DNA from: Cryptosporangium aurantiacum
GTDB taxonomy: Bacteria > Actinomycetota > Actinomycetes > Mycobacteriales > Cryptosporangiaceae
Length of the DNA stretch: 64,000 nucleotides
Assembly (NCBI RefSeq): GCF_900143005.1
Contig: NZ_FRCS01000011.1
Coordinates: 124,001 to 188,000 of the forward strand
Direction of reading: 5' to 3'
Below the pieces are notes generated by a model. That model did not search any database. It saw only the letters and a list, made by a program, of their open reading frames with translations, and was not told the origin of the DNA. This document shows, piece after piece, positions 41,535 to 53,578 of this stretch. Made by a program: the position numbers and the translations under genes. Every line of letters starts with the position of its first letter. The first letter of the stretch is position 1.

Positions 41535-44197
41535 CCGGCCAGGTCGACGTCGCGGCGACCCCGGACACGCCGTGGTACGCGACGGCACCGGACGCGGTCG
41601 CCCGCGCGCTCGCCGTGGACCCGCCGCAGGGCCTGAGCGACGAGCAGGTCGCCGAGCGGCTCGGCCGGGACGGTCCGAACGAACTGCCCGCCAGCCCTCC
41701 GACGCCGGGCTGGCGGCGGTTCGTCGACGAATACCGCAGCTACATGCAGCTCATCCTGCTCGGCGCGGCGATCGTCGCGATCCTGATCCAGGAGTGGAGC
41801 ACGGTCGTCATCCTGCTCGCGCTGACCGTCCTCAACGCGGTGCTCGGCCTCCGGCAGCAGGGCAAGGCCCAGGACGCGATGGCCGCGCTGCAGTCGATGA
41901 CCGAGGCCACCGCACGGGTGCGCCGGGCGGGCGGCACCGAGGCGACGATCCCGGCGTCCGGGCTGGTGGCCGGCGACGTCGTCCTGCTCAGCGCCGGTGA
42001 CCAGGTGCCCGCCGACGGCCGGATCGTGGCCGCGAGCGCGCTGCAGATCGACGAGTCCGCGCTGACCGGCGAGAGCGTGCCCGCGGGCAAGGACGCGCTG
42101 ACGCTGCCGCCCGATCCGGTCGGCCCCGGCGACCAGGCCGACATGGTGTTCATGAACACGCTGGTCACGCACGGATCCGGGACCGTGGTCGTGACCGCGA
42201 CCGGAGCACGCACCGAGGTCGGGAAGATCTCCGGCATGCTCGCGGGCGACGAGCGGCACAAGTCGCCGCTGGCCCGCCAGCTCGACCGGCTGACGCTGTA
42301 CATCGTCGGCGCCGCCGGGCTGACGATGCTGGTGATGTTCGTGCTCGGCCGGATCCGCGGTGAGGACTGGGACGCGCTGTTCCTGAGCGCGGTCTCGCTC
42401 GCGATCGCCGCGATCCCGGAGGCGTTACCGACCGTTTCCCAGGCGATCCTGTCCCGGGGCAGCCTCGAGCTGGCCGACCAGCAGGCGATCGTCAAGGACC
42501 TCCCGTCGGTCGAGACGCTGGGCTTCGTCTCGGCGATCAACAGCGACAAGACCGGCACGCTGACGCTGAACCAGATGACCGCGGTGGAGGTCGTCGACCC
42601 CGGCGACCGCTACACGGTCTCCGGGTCGGGCTACGAGCTCGCCGGCCGGATCCACCACGCGGCCGGGAGCTCGGATCGGATCGACGATGCGATCCTGCCG
42701 TTCGTCATGGCCAACGACGCCACGCTCGTGGACGACGCGGTGGTCGGCGACCCGACCGAGGGTGCGCTGCTGGTGCTGGCGTTCAAGGCCGGGCTGGACG
42801 TCGAGGAGACCCGGCAGCGTGCGCCGCGGCTGGCCACGCTCCCGTTCGACCCCACGTACAAGCTGATGGCGACGTTCCACCGGCTCACCGACGCGAGCGG
42901 ACGCGAGGTCGTGCGGTGCTACGTGAAGGGCGCCGCCCCCGCGGTCGTCGCGCGGGCAGCAGATATCGCCGAGTGGACGGACGAACCGCAGCGCCGGATG
43001 GGCGAGAGCGGGCTGCGGGTGATGGCCGCGGCCACCCGTGACCTGGACGTCGCGGACTTCCAGCCGGACCGCGACCTCCTGGAGTACGTCCGCGACCTGC
43101 AGGTGACCAGCCTGGTCGGGATGGTCGACCCACCGCGGAAGGAGTCGATCGCCGCGGTCGCCGGCGCGACCGACGCCCAGATCCGCGTCCGGATGGTGAC
43201 CGGTGACGACGTCATCACCGGCGCGGCGGTGGCCCGCCAGGTCGGCATCCACGGCGAGGCGATGCTCGGCGCGGACTTCGCCGCGCTGCCCGAATCGGAA
43301 CGCCTCCGGCGGATCGACGACATCGGCGTGCTCGGCCGGGTGGCCCCCGAACACAAGGTGCTGCTCGCCCGGACGCTGCAGGCCAAGGGCGACGTGGTGG
43401 CGATGACCGGCGACGGCGTCAACGACGCACCGGCGATCAAGGCCGCGGACATCGGGATCGCGGTCGGCAGCGGCACCGAGGTGGCCAAGGAATCCGGCCG
43501 GATGATCCTGTCGAACGACAACTTCGCCACGATCGTCTTCGCCGTGGAGCAGGGCCGCAAGATCTTCGACAACCTCCTGAAGTACATCCGGTTCGTGCTC
43601 GTGCTGCTGGTCGTGTTCGTGTTGACGTTCCTCGGCGCGACGCTGTTCAACATCGCCGACGGCGCGCCGTTCACGCCGATCCAGGTGCTGTGGGTGCACT
43701 TCGTCATCAACGCGTCGTTCGGGTTCGCGCTGGGCTTCGACGCGCAGAGCCCCGGTCTGATGACCCGGGCTCCACGCCGGCGCGGACAGTCGATCACCGA
43801 CCGGGCAGTCGTGGTCACCGTGGTCCTGACCGGCCTGCTCATCAGCGTGGGCCTGCTCGGCCTGATCGTGCTGGGCCAGGAGCGACTCGACGGGCTCGAC
43901 GCGGGCCGGTCGATCGCGTTCACCTCGTTCGCGTTCTGCCTGATCGTCGCCGCGTTCGAGTGCCGCAGCGAGACCGGGACCGCGTTCAGCCGCGCCGCGC
44001 TGGACAGCCGCGTCTTCAACCGCGTGGTGATCGCCCAGTTCGTGCTCGCGATCCTGGCCACCCAGACCGACGTGCTGCGCACGATCCTCGGCACGACCCG
44101 GCTGACGTTCGCCGAGACGCTCTGGGCACTGGTACCTGCGCTCGTGCTGCTGGGCCTCTGGGAGCTCGGCAAGCTCCTGGCCCGCCGGCGTGCGTGA
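41531..44197 (+). CDS. P2-type cation-transporting ATPase (calcium-ATPase-like)
   Basis: An 888-residue P-type pump. The N-terminal cation-ATPase domain is present (GLSDEQVAERLGRDGPNELP). The actuator loop is ALTGES, the helix-4 motif PEALPT, the phosphorylation site SDKTGTLTLNQM with Asp339, and the nucleotide-domain motif MTGDGVNDAPAIKAADIGIAVG. About ten helices are predicted. The sequence resembles P2A/CtpF-type pumps of Ca2+ or related cations. The ion is not provable from this reading. GTG 41531 overlaps the PPK2 stop (GTGA), and a strong bidirectional terminator follows. The mycobacterial dormancy regulon includes a pump of this class (ctpF). Confidence 0.94.
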   Translation: MTGQVDVAATPDTPWYATAPDAVARALAVDPPQGLSDEQVAERLGRDGPNELPASPPTPGWRRFVDEYRSYMQLILLGAAIVAILIQEWSTVVILLALTVLNAVLGLRQQGKAQDAMAALQSMTEATARVRRAGGTEATIPASGLVAGDVVLLSAGDQVPADGRIVAASALQIDESALTGESVPAGKDALTLPPDPVGPGDQADMVFMNTLVTHGSGTVVVTATGARTEVGKISGMLAGDERHKSPLARQLDRLTLYIVGAAGLTMLVMFVLGRIRGEDWDALFLSAVSLAIAAIPEALPTVSQAILSRGSLELADQQAIVKDLPSVETLGFVSAINSDKTGTLTLNQMTAVEVVDPGDRYTVSGSGYELAGRIHHAAGSSDRIDDAILPFVMANDATLVDDAVVGDPTEGALLVLAFKAGLDVEETRQRAPRLATLPFDPTYKLMATFHRLTDASGREVVRCYVKGAAPAVVARAADIAEWTDEPQRRMGESGLRVMAAATRDLDVADFQPDRDLLEYVRDLQVTSLVGMVDPPRKESIAAVAGATDAQIRVRMVTGDDVITGAAVARQVGIHGEAMLGADFAALPESERLRRIDDIGVLGRVAPEHKVLLARTLQAKGDVVAMTGDGVNDAPAIKAADIGIAVGSGTEVAKESGRMILSNDNFATIVFAVEQGRKIFDNLLKYIRFVLVLLVVFVLTFLGATLFNIADGAPFTPIQVLWVHFVINASFGFALGFDAQSPGLMTRAPRRRGQSITDRAVVVTVVLTGLLISVGLLGLIVLGQERLDGLDAGRSIAFTSFAFCLIVAAFECRSETGTAFSRAALDSRVFNRVVIAQFVLAILATQTDVLRTILGTTRLTFAETLWALVPALVLLGLWELGKLLARRRA

Positions 44198-44202
44198 ACG
44201 AA

Positions 44203-44236
44203 CGAGGAGGCGGCCCCCACGGGGGCCGCCTCCTCG
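44203..44236. terminator. Bidirectional terminator between convergent genes
   Basis: CGAGGAGGCGGCCCCC and GGGGGCCGCCTCCTCG pair perfectly (44203-44218 with 44221-44236). It lies between the ATPase stop (44197) and the GH13 stop (44241). Confidence 0.93.
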
Positions 44237-44240
44237 CTGT

Positions 44241-45727
44241 TCAAACCAGCTCTACCGAGACGACGTGCCATCCCCACGCCGGCAGGTCGACGAACAGGCC
44301 GACGTCGACCATCTCGTCACCGTCCCGGACATACCGGTCCCCGTCGAGCAGCGGCGCCAGCGCCCAGCGGTGGGACCGCAGATCGGCCCACGGCATCCGG
44401 ACGCGCCCCTGCGCGGGGGCGCCGGAGTAGTTCAGGACGACGAGGTGCCGCTGCGAGCCCCGCTCCCACGTCCAGGCGAGCAGATTCTGGTGGCTCTGGT
44501 TGTCCGGCCACCCGGTCGTCTCCAGCAGGCACCAGGTACCGGCCCGCAGCGCGCTGCCGTCGACCGCGGCGAGCAGCTCGGTCGCGAACCGCCGCAGCTC
44601 GGGGTCGGCCGGTTCGACCGGTCGCCGCCCGAGGAACACCGGCAGCCGGACCCGCCTGCCGTCGAACTGACCCTCGTGCCAGAGCGTGGCGCCGGGCAGC
44701 GTGGCGATCGCGACCGTCGCGGCGCGCAGGCGCTCCGGCGGCGGCAGCGTGGACGCCGCCCGGGGCTCGTCGTGGTTCTCGATGAACCGGATCAGCTTCC
44801 GCTGGTAGTCGATGCCTGCCCTCAGGTGCCCGCGCACGCCGTCGGCGGTGCCGTCGGCGAGGCGGTCGTAGAGGCGCTTGTCGTAGCAGAAGTCGAAGCC
44901 CTGCTGCTGCAGGATCCACTCCCGGTCCCAGTACGCCTCGGCCACGAACAGCATCTCGGGGTTGTGCTCGCGGACCAGGCCGAACACCTCCGGCCAGAAC
45001 TCGGCGGCCGGTGCCGGTCCGGCGCGCTCACCCCAGGTCGCGGCGAAGACGTCGGTGAGCATCAGCATCGCCATGTCGCAGCGCACCCCGTCGCACTGCT
45101 CCCCGATCCGCAGCAGCGTGTCCGCGGTGGCTCGCCGCATCTCGGGCCGGAAGGCGTTCAGCTGCAGCACGTCCGGCCAGGGCGGAAAGAACGGATCCCG
45201 TCCGCGTGCCAGCACCGACCCGGCCACCGCGACGAACGCGTCCGGCGCGCGGGCCAGGTCGTCGGCGGTGCCCCGGATGAACCGCTCGGGGTGGGCCCGC
45301 ACCCACGGATGATCCGGTGCGACGTGGTTCGGAACGTAGTCGAGCACCAGCCGGACGCCACGCGCGGCCAGCACCGCCCGCGCGGCCGCCAGCCCGTCCG
45401 GCCCGCCCAGCCGGTGGTCGACCGTGTACTCGCGGACGCAGTACGGCGAGCCGACGACGTCGTCCGGGCGCAGGTCCGGGAGGGCCGTGTGGAACGCGGC
45501 GGCCAGCTCGGGGTTGCCCCGGGCGATCTGGAGCCCGGCCGGGCTGCGCGCCCAGACACCCATCAGCCAGATCGCGTCGACGCCGGCGAGCGTCACCTCG
45601 TCCCAGGCCTCCGCGGGCACGTCGCCCAGCGTCACCGGGCGCTCGTAGCGCCTGCCCAGCTCGGTCAGCCAGACCCAGGTGTCCACCTCGTGGATGACCG
45701 GTTGCGCCGGCCACACCAGGGCCGCGG

Positions 45728-45731
<4 letters not shown>
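44241..45731 (-). CDS. GH13 alpha-amylase-family enzyme
   Basis: A 496-residue family GH13 glycosidase or transglycosidase. The barrel begins VIHEVDTWVWLTELGRRY. The nucleophile motif is DGVRCDMAML, the acid/base FVAEAYWD and the third acidic residue FIENHDEPRA. Conserved YVPNHVAPDHPWV matches region I. A C-terminal beta domain follows. GTG 45731 overlaps the stop of the GH63 gene (GTGA), so the two are coupled. Together they probably act on an alpha-glucoside, such as trehalose or a glucosylated compatible solute. No signal peptide is seen, so the enzyme is cytoplasmic. Confidence 0.92.
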
Positions 45732-48457
<2,726 letters not shown>

Positions 48458-48495
48458 CTGCGTGCCTCCCTCCCCGGAGCCGCCGGTGGAGTGCG

Positions 48496-48999
48496 TCAGG
48501 CGTTCGCCGCCGGCTTCTCACCGTGCAGGGCCTCCTGCAGCTGCGCCTCGGCCTCGTGCGACAGCGAGGACTTCAACACGGTCCCGCCGTACGGCGCCAG
48601 CGCGTCGATCGCCTTGTCCGGCGTCGCCTTCTCGACGACCAGGAACAACGCCGACGTACCGGGCTTCAGGAGGTCACGCACGCCCTCCTCGAACTCCTTG
48701 TTCACGACGCCCTTCGTCATCTTGCCCATCAGAGCGCCCAACCCGGCGCCGACCGCCATGCCGAGGAACGGGATGAAGAACAGCATGCCGAACAGCAGGC
48801 CCCAGAACATTCCCCAGGACGTCCCCGAGGCGACCGGCCGGTGGCTGGTCGTGACGTGGAACTTTCCTTCGACGTCGCGGGAGATGACGGCGATGGCGTC
48901 GGGCTGCAGGATGAGGTCCTTGGTGAGCCGGCGCGCTTCCACGGCCGCTGCGGCGGCCGTGGCCTCGTCCGGGTATCCGATCGCGACCAGGGTGGTCAT
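48496..48999 (-). CDS. DUF1269 membrane-associated protein (copy 1)
   Basis: A 167-residue protein with a two-part plan: an alpha/beta N-terminus (TTLVAIGYPDEATAAAAAVEARRL), a glycine-rich hydrophobic hairpin (WGMFWGLLFGMLFFIPFLGMAVGAGLGALMGKM in parts) and a C-terminal domain (LLKPGTSALFLVVEKATPDKA). This is the DUF1269/TMEM-like family. ATG 48999 is chosen because homologues start here, with GGAAGGAC upstream. A related copy is at 58788. Function is unknown, probably a stress-related membrane protein. A palindrome TCCCCC-N5-GGGTGA lies 94 bases upstream. Confidence 0.9.
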   Translation of the reverse strand: MTTLVAIGYPDEATAAAAAVEARRLTKDLILQPDAIAVISRDVEGKFHVTTSHRPVASGTSWGMFWGLLFGMLFFIPFLGMAVGAGLGALMGKMTKGVVNKEFEEGVRDLLKPGTSALFLVVEKATPDKAIDALAPYGGTVLKSSLSHEAEAQLQEALHGEKPAANA

Positions 49000-49092
49000 G
49001 GCTACGCACGTCCTTCCAGCGGAGGATGTCGCCACCTGCGGATGAGCACGGTGGCTCCGGCCCAGTGCGCCACAGACGGCCACCGCCGGGGC

Positions 49093-49109
49093 TCCCCCGC
49101 CAGGGGTGA
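49093..49109. promoter_or_regulatory. Island palindrome 7 (one mismatch)
   Basis: TCCCCC-GCCAG-GGGTGA, between the LAL3 stop (49115) and the DUF1269 start (48999, minus strand). Confidence 0.7.
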
Positions 49110-49114
49110 ACTTC

Positions 49115-51727
49115 CTACTCGGCTCCGCGGAGGATGCCCAGGCGGCGTGCGCGCACCACGGCTTCCCGCCGCCGGGAGGCGCCGAGCTTCCGGTAGATCG
49201 CCTTCAGATGCGCCTTGACCGTGTTCACCGAGACGTGCAGCTCGTCGGCGATCTCCTGGGCGTTGAGCATCGTCGGCAGGTACCGGAGCACGTCCCGCTC
49301 CCGCTCGCTGAGCCGGTCGACGGGCTGTGGCTCGTCGGGCTGGGCCAGGGCGGGCGGCGCGGCCAGCATCTCGCTGATCAGCCGGACCGTGCCCTCGGCC
49401 GGCCAGTCCCGGTGCCGCAAAGCCCGGTCGTTCCCGTCGCGGGTGCCCGCAGGCAGTTCGGGAAGGTGGTCGCCGAGAACGCGGTCGGCCCGCCTGCGGG
49501 CGATCGCGAGCAGAACGTCACGAACGCAGTACTCGACGGCGGCCGCCAGGTCGGCAGACGTCGCACCGAGCCGCGCGAGGATCTCCTCGGCGCCGTGGAA
49601 GTCACCGAGCGCGACCTCGGCGCGTGCCAGACAGATCGCCTCCCGGCGGGTCAGCGGATCGTCCTGCGCCGACGAGGCCAACCGCGGCGCGACCCGCTCC
49701 GGAAGTCCCTCCGCGAGGTCGACCTCGGACTCCACCAGCGCCGCCCACCGCGCCAGCGTCGAGGCGGTGGTGAGCAGCCGCGTCTCCGACCGGACGCGGC
49801 GCAGCGCCGCCCGGGCGGCGGGAAGGTCGTCGCCGAGCCGCGCGTACGTCGCCTGTGCGACGTCGACGAGCGCCGAGGACAGCGCGGTCGCGCCGGTGCG
49901 GGCGGCACGCGCGACCCGCAGCGCCCGTTCCGCGGCCCGGACGTCGAGCCGGTCCAGCTCCACCAGCGTGAGCGTGACCGACGCGGTGAGGCAACCCGGG
50001 ACGACGCCCGTGGCCCCGGCCGGGTCGTGGCAGGCGAGCGCCAGGTCGCGGGCGTCGGTCACTGCTCCCCGGAGGTACGCCAGCAGCGCGAGGTGGCCGG
50101 CCGCGTGCAGTTCGACGCTCCGCACGCCGGAGGCCCGTGCGGCGGCGACCGCGGCCTCCAGGTATCGCTCGGATTCGTCCTGCTGCCCGGTCCAGAACAG
50201 GCCGATGCCCTTCCCGGCGAGCGCGAGCGTCCGGTACTGGACCATCGCGGGCAGGTCGGGGACCGGAACGTCGACGAGCAGGTCCAGCACCTCGGTCGCG
50301 GCCTCGGTCTGCGCGGTCAGATCACCGCCGGCCCCGGCGGCGAGCAGGTCGAGCGTCCGCAGGACGATGTCGATCGGCCGCCGATCCCGCTCGCTCCGCC
50401 CGGCCAGCAGGCGCCGGGCCCGGCGGACGTAGTCGGGAACCGCGTCGTGGTCGCCCGCGCAGTACCGGAGCAGCGCGGCGCACAGTCCGAACTCGGCGTC
50501 GGGTAGATACGCGTCGGCGGGGATCCGGTTCAGGATGGTGGCGAGCGCGACCGAGTCGCCGGTCAGCAGTAGCGGGACGCTCCGCGTCGTGAGCAGATGC
50601 GCGAGGAAGAGCCAGTCCTTGCCTGCTGCGGCGCTGTCCACCGCTGCCGCCATGTCGTCCTGCGCGTCGTGCCACCGCGCGGCGCGCCGGTGGAGCGCGG
50701 TGATGCCGCTGGGATCCTCGGTGCTCAGCGCTTGGTGGAGCACGTCGCGCAGCATCGGGTGGTAGCGGTACCACCCGGCGCGCGACCCGCTCCGCGTGAC
50801 GAACGCGTTGGCGCGCTCGAGCTCGGCCAGGATCCGGGCGCCGTCGCTGCGGCCGGTCAGCGCGTCGGCGAGCTCGGCGGAGATCTCGTCGGGCACGCTG
50901 GTGCGGCGGAGGAACGACCGTACGGACGCGGCCAGCCCGTCCAGGACCTCCCGGGTCAGGTACGCCGACACCGACGGCACCGCACCGGTGAATCCGCCGA
51001 TCCGCCGGTCGGGGTCCGCGCTGCCGAGGAACCCGGCGGCGAGGCTCACGCCGGCCGGCCAGCCGCCGGTGCGGTCCAGCACCGCCTGCACGTCCGGCGG
51101 GTCCAGATCCACGCCGTGGTGAGCCAGCAGCTGGGCGGCTTCGTCGGCGAGGAGACGCAGGTCGCCGTCGTCGAGTTCGGTCAGCTCGCCGGTCACCCGC
51201 TGACGGTGGAGCGGGAGCAGTGGCTCCGACCGGGCGAGCAGGACCACCGCCAACCGGCTCGGGGGGTACTGCAGCAGCGCGCTGATCCCGTCGAGCACCG
51301 AGGAGTCCCGGATCTCGTCGACGCCGTCGAGGACCAGGACGAGGCCGTCGGGTCCGCCGTCGATCAGCCGGAGCGCCTCCGCCCCGTCCCGCGGCGTCGC
51401 GGATCCCGGAACCGGGCCACCGGCGCGGTGGAGCACGGCGGACAGGCGTGTCCAGAACGTGGCCGGGTCGTCGTCCGCCGCGCTCAGCGTCAGCCAGCCG
51501 ACCGGACGCGACGTGTCCACGGCCCAGGCGCGGGCCGCCACGGTCTTGCCCCACCCGGCTCCGGCGCACAACAGCGTCGTCCCGCGCTGCGTACCGGCCT
51601 CGATCCGAGCACTCACCCGTTCTCGTTCGACCAGGATCGGCGGGAGCCGCGGAGCGGGGAGCGGGTCCCGCGCGGCCCGGGTGAGGGTGAGCGCCGTTTG
51701 CCGACTCGTCCGTCGGCTCCGGTTCAC
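49115..51727 (-). CDS. LAL-type LuxR regulator 3 (MalT-like)
   Basis: An 870-residue STAND regulator. Walker A is LLCAGAGWGKTVAARA (~residues 45-60), and the core continues GLVLVLDGVDEIRD and LLARSEPLLPLHRQRVTGEL. A long helical sensor region follows. The HTH is LSERERDVLRYLPTMLNAQEIADELHVSVNTVKAHL (~residues 806-860) and the gene ends LGILRGAE. GTG 51727 (NRSRRTSRQTALTL) is an estimate. GTG 51790, with a better GAGAGGTGG ribosome site, is an alternative that adds 21 residues. An open frame upstream to 52114 is Arg-rich and unlikely to be coding. An exact palindrome is 384 bases upstream (52111). Confidence 0.9.
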   Translation of the reverse strand: MNRSRRTSRQTALTLTRAARDPLPAPRLPPILVERERVSARIEAGTQRGTTLLCAGAGWGKTVAARAWAVDTSRPVGWLTLSAADDDPATFWTRLSAVLHRAGGPVPGSATPRDGAEALRLIDGGPDGLVLVLDGVDEIRDSSVLDGISALLQYPPSRLAVVLLARSEPLLPLHRQRVTGELTELDDGDLRLLADEAAQLLAHHGVDLDPPDVQAVLDRTGGWPAGVSLAAGFLGSADPDRRIGGFTGAVPSVSAYLTREVLDGLAASVRSFLRRTSVPDEISAELADALTGRSDGARILAELERANAFVTRSGSRAGWYRYHPMLRDVLHQALSTEDPSGITALHRRAARWHDAQDDMAAAVDSAAAGKDWLFLAHLLTTRSVPLLLTGDSVALATILNRIPADAYLPDAEFGLCAALLRYCAGDHDAVPDYVRRARRLLAGRSERDRRPIDIVLRTLDLLAAGAGGDLTAQTEAATEVLDLLVDVPVPDLPAMVQYRTLALAGKGIGLFWTGQQDESERYLEAAVAAARASGVRSVELHAAGHLALLAYLRGAVTDARDLALACHDPAGATGVVPGCLTASVTLTLVELDRLDVRAAERALRVARAARTGATALSSALVDVAQATYARLGDDLPAARAALRRVRSETRLLTTASTLARWAALVESEVDLAEGLPERVAPRLASSAQDDPLTRREAICLARAEVALGDFHGAEEILARLGATSADLAAAVEYCVRDVLLAIARRRADRVLGDHLPELPAGTRDGNDRALRHRDWPAEGTVRLISEMLAAPPALAQPDEPQPVDRLSERERDVLRYLPTMLNAQEIADELHVSVNTVKAHLKAIYRKLGASRRREAVVRARRLGILRGAE

Positions 51728-52139
51728 GGTCTCGGGGTAGCGGCGTTGCGCTCCGAACGAAGGCCGTTGTATGCCGTCCTGACTGCGCACGCGGCTCGAC
51801 CACCTCTCACCGCCCGACGGGGCGCGTCCCGTGCGCGCCGCCGTACTCCCGGTCGCTCGTTCCCGGTTGCCTCCGGTGGACGCCACTCCGCGCACGGCTT
51901 GAGTGCATCGGAACGACGACGGCCGGGGGCTACGAGAACCGGTATTCCCCCGCGTCGGCTGGGCCGGTCGGCGCGGTGGCGGCAGCAGCCGCGAGCGACG
52001 TCGCGCACGGCGGTTCCTGCCAGAACCCGCACAGGGGGAAGCGCGGGCTCGCTGGACCCTCCTCATTCGAGCATGCCCCGGCATGACATCATGTCGGGTC
52101 GCCCGGGGGATCACCCGTTTCGGGTGAGTTCTTGTACCC
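51728..52139. other. 412-base non-coding stretch upstream of LAL3
   Basis: No protein-like frame is seen: all frames are open because of GC content but are Arg/Pro-rich. It holds a 6-base dyad CATGCC/GGCATG near 52072 and an exact island palindrome at 52111-52127. It is probably the LAL3 leader and promoter zone. An alternative LAL3 start at 51790 would shorten it by 63 bases. Confidence 0.6.
52111..52127. promoter_or_regulatory. Island palindrome 8 (exact)
   Basis: TCACCC-GTTTC-GGGTGA, upstream of LAL3 (minus strand) and 12 bases after the M48 gene stop. It suggests control of a LAL gene by the same system. Confidence 0.8.
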
Positions 52140-52994
52140 TCACGCGGACGTTTCGGAGCGACTCTCGCGCACGTGTGAGTGAAACGCCCCGAGCCGGTAG
52201 AGCCGCTCGAGCCGCCGCACGGTGAACGGGTGAGACCGAGGGAGCTGGGCCAGCTCCACCCAGAAGCCCCGCAGCGTCCTCCCCTGCCGGACGAGTTCCT
52301 CCACGTCGACGACGTTCTCGGTGTGCCGGCCCGCGGCGAGCAGCACCAGGCCGGTCGCCCCCTGCGGTGACAGGTACGCGCCGTGCCGGTCGCACGAGTA
52401 CTCGCGCAGCCGGGACAGCGTCGGGCCGAGGATCGGGATCCGCTCCGAGTACGCGACCGCGAGCTGGTACCACAGCGCCACGTGCTGCAGCCGGATGTGT
52501 CCGAGCTCGTGCCCCAGGACGAACCGCAGCCCGTCCCGGTTACCGTCCCGGAGGTTCGCGAACAGCTCGTTGGACAGGACGACGTAGTCGTGCCCGGTCG
52601 CCTGTGCCGCGAACGCGTTCAGCGCCCCGTTCCCGTTGGCGACGTAGAGCTGCGGACGACGTCGCAGACCCAGGCGCTGGGCGAACTCGTCCGCGGTCCG
52701 GTGAAGGTCCGGGTACTGACGCGGGGACAGTTCCACCGCGTTCGCGCGCGTCGCGGCGCGCTGGGTCTCGCGGATCACGACCAACGCCGGGACCAGCAGC
52801 AGGAGTCCGATCAGCGCGGACCGCACCGCCACCGCCCAGTTCGAGTCGGCCAGCCGTTCGGGCAGGAACGGGAGGGTGGTGGCCGCGGCCACGATCAGGA
52901 CGACGATCAGCGCGTTGAGCACCACCATGAACACGAAGAACGGCAGCTCGGCCGGGTGCCGCAACCGGCTGGGCCGGCCAGTGGACGTCGACAC
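52140..52994 (-). CDS. M48-family membrane metalloprotease (HtpX-like)
   Basis: A 284-residue protease with two N-terminal membrane helices (FFVFMVVLNALIVVLIVAAAT, and SALIGLLLLVPALVVI) and the zinc motif VLGHELGHIRLQH (His-Glu-x-x-His) at residues ~160. The third ligand Glu is in REYSCDRHGAYLS. This is the HtpX/STE24-like family that degrades misfolded membrane proteins. ATG 52994 is followed by STSTGRPSR. It is divergent from a lipoprotein gene and shares two palindromes (53061, 53100) in a 158-base gap. Control by envelope stress fits the family. Confidence 0.93.
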   Translation of the reverse strand: MSTSTGRPSRLRHPAELPFFVFMVVLNALIVVLIVAAATTLPFLPERLADSNWAVAVRSALIGLLLLVPALVVIRETQRAATRANAVELSPRQYPDLHRTADEFAQRLGLRRRPQLYVANGNGALNAFAAQATGHDYVVLSNELFANLRDGNRDGLRFVLGHELGHIRLQHVALWYQLAVAYSERIPILGPTLSRLREYSCDRHGAYLSPQGATGLVLLAAGRHTENVVDVEELVRQGRTLRGFWVELAQLPRSHPFTVRRLERLYRLGAFHSHVRESRSETSA

Positions 52995-53060
52995 GGCGTA
53001 CTCCTGTCGTCGGGCCGCGAATCTCCGGACGATCGTCCGCGCAACCAGCAGTGCGACACC

Positions 53061-53077
53061 TCACCCCACCGGGGTGA
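53061..53077. promoter_or_regulatory. Island palindrome 9a (exact)
   Basis: TCACCC-CACCG-GGGTGA, 67 bases upstream of the M48 start, in the divergent promoter with the lipoprotein gene. Confidence 0.85.
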
Positions 53078-53099
53078 TCGGGGGCGGAACGGGCGGGCC

Positions 53100-53116
53100 T
53101 CACCCGCCCGAGATGA
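53100..53116. promoter_or_regulatory. Island palindrome 9b (two mismatches)
   Basis: TCACCC-GCCCG-AGATGA, 37 bases upstream of the lipoprotein ATG at 53153. Left half exact. Confidence 0.6.
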
Positions 53117-53152
53117 GGTGTGGGCCGCGCGCGGCCCGGCATCCTGCCGGGC

Positions 53153-53575
53153 ATGGCGCGAATCCCAGGACTGCTCGCCGCTGCGGCGGCACTCACCGTC
53201 CTCTTTGTCGGCGGTTGCGCCGGCGACACCGGCGACGGAGCTGACGCGAAGCCCGCGGTGTGCGAGAGCTTCGCCGCGGCCCAGCTGACGGCCGATCACA
53301 TCCGGGACGCGAACGTGTCCGAGAACGGCCTGAGTCAGGTGCGGCCCCTGCTGACCCAGCTGCGTGAGCAGCTGACCCAGCTGGTCGCCGACGCCAAGGC
53401 CCAGTACGCCACCCAGGCGGACGCGATCCGGACCGCCGTGGACGGGCTCACGACGAGCGTGGAGACCGCGCTGGCCGCTCCGAGCGCGACCAACCTGACC
53501 GCGGTCCGGGACTCCGTCGGGCAGCTCCGGGAGAGCGTCGACGGCCTCCGCGACGCGATCTCGGGCACCTGCTGA
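53153..53575 (+). CDS. Small secreted lipoprotein
   Basis: A 140-residue protein with a lipoprotein signal: ARIPGLLAAAAALTVLFVGGC, where the lipobox is VGGC at residues ~19-22, so the mature part is anchored outside through a lipidated Cys. The rest is helical with repeated Gln and Leu heptads (LSQVRPLLTQLREQLTQL, then a VGQLRESVDGL stretch) and one Cys each near the start and end (AVCESF and SGTC). It should be an elongated coiled-coil-like lipoprotein. ATG 53153 follows CCGGG with a weak ribosome site. It is divergent from the M48 protease. Function is unknown. Confidence 0.87.
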   Translation: MARIPGLLAAAAALTVLFVGGCAGDTGDGADAKPAVCESFAAAQLTADHIRDANVSENGLSQVRPLLTQLREQLTQLVADAKAQYATQADAIRTAVDGLTTSVETALAAPSATNLTAVRDSVGQLRESVDGLRDAISGTC

Positions 53576-53578
53576 CAT

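Noticed and set aside
49029-49045. TCGCCA-N5-GGATGA as an island site
   Set aside because: Left half matches too poorly; only the right half fits.
51791-52114. N-terminal extension of LAL3
   Set aside because: Arg/Ser-rich sequence unlike LAL proteins; covers a regulatory palindrome.
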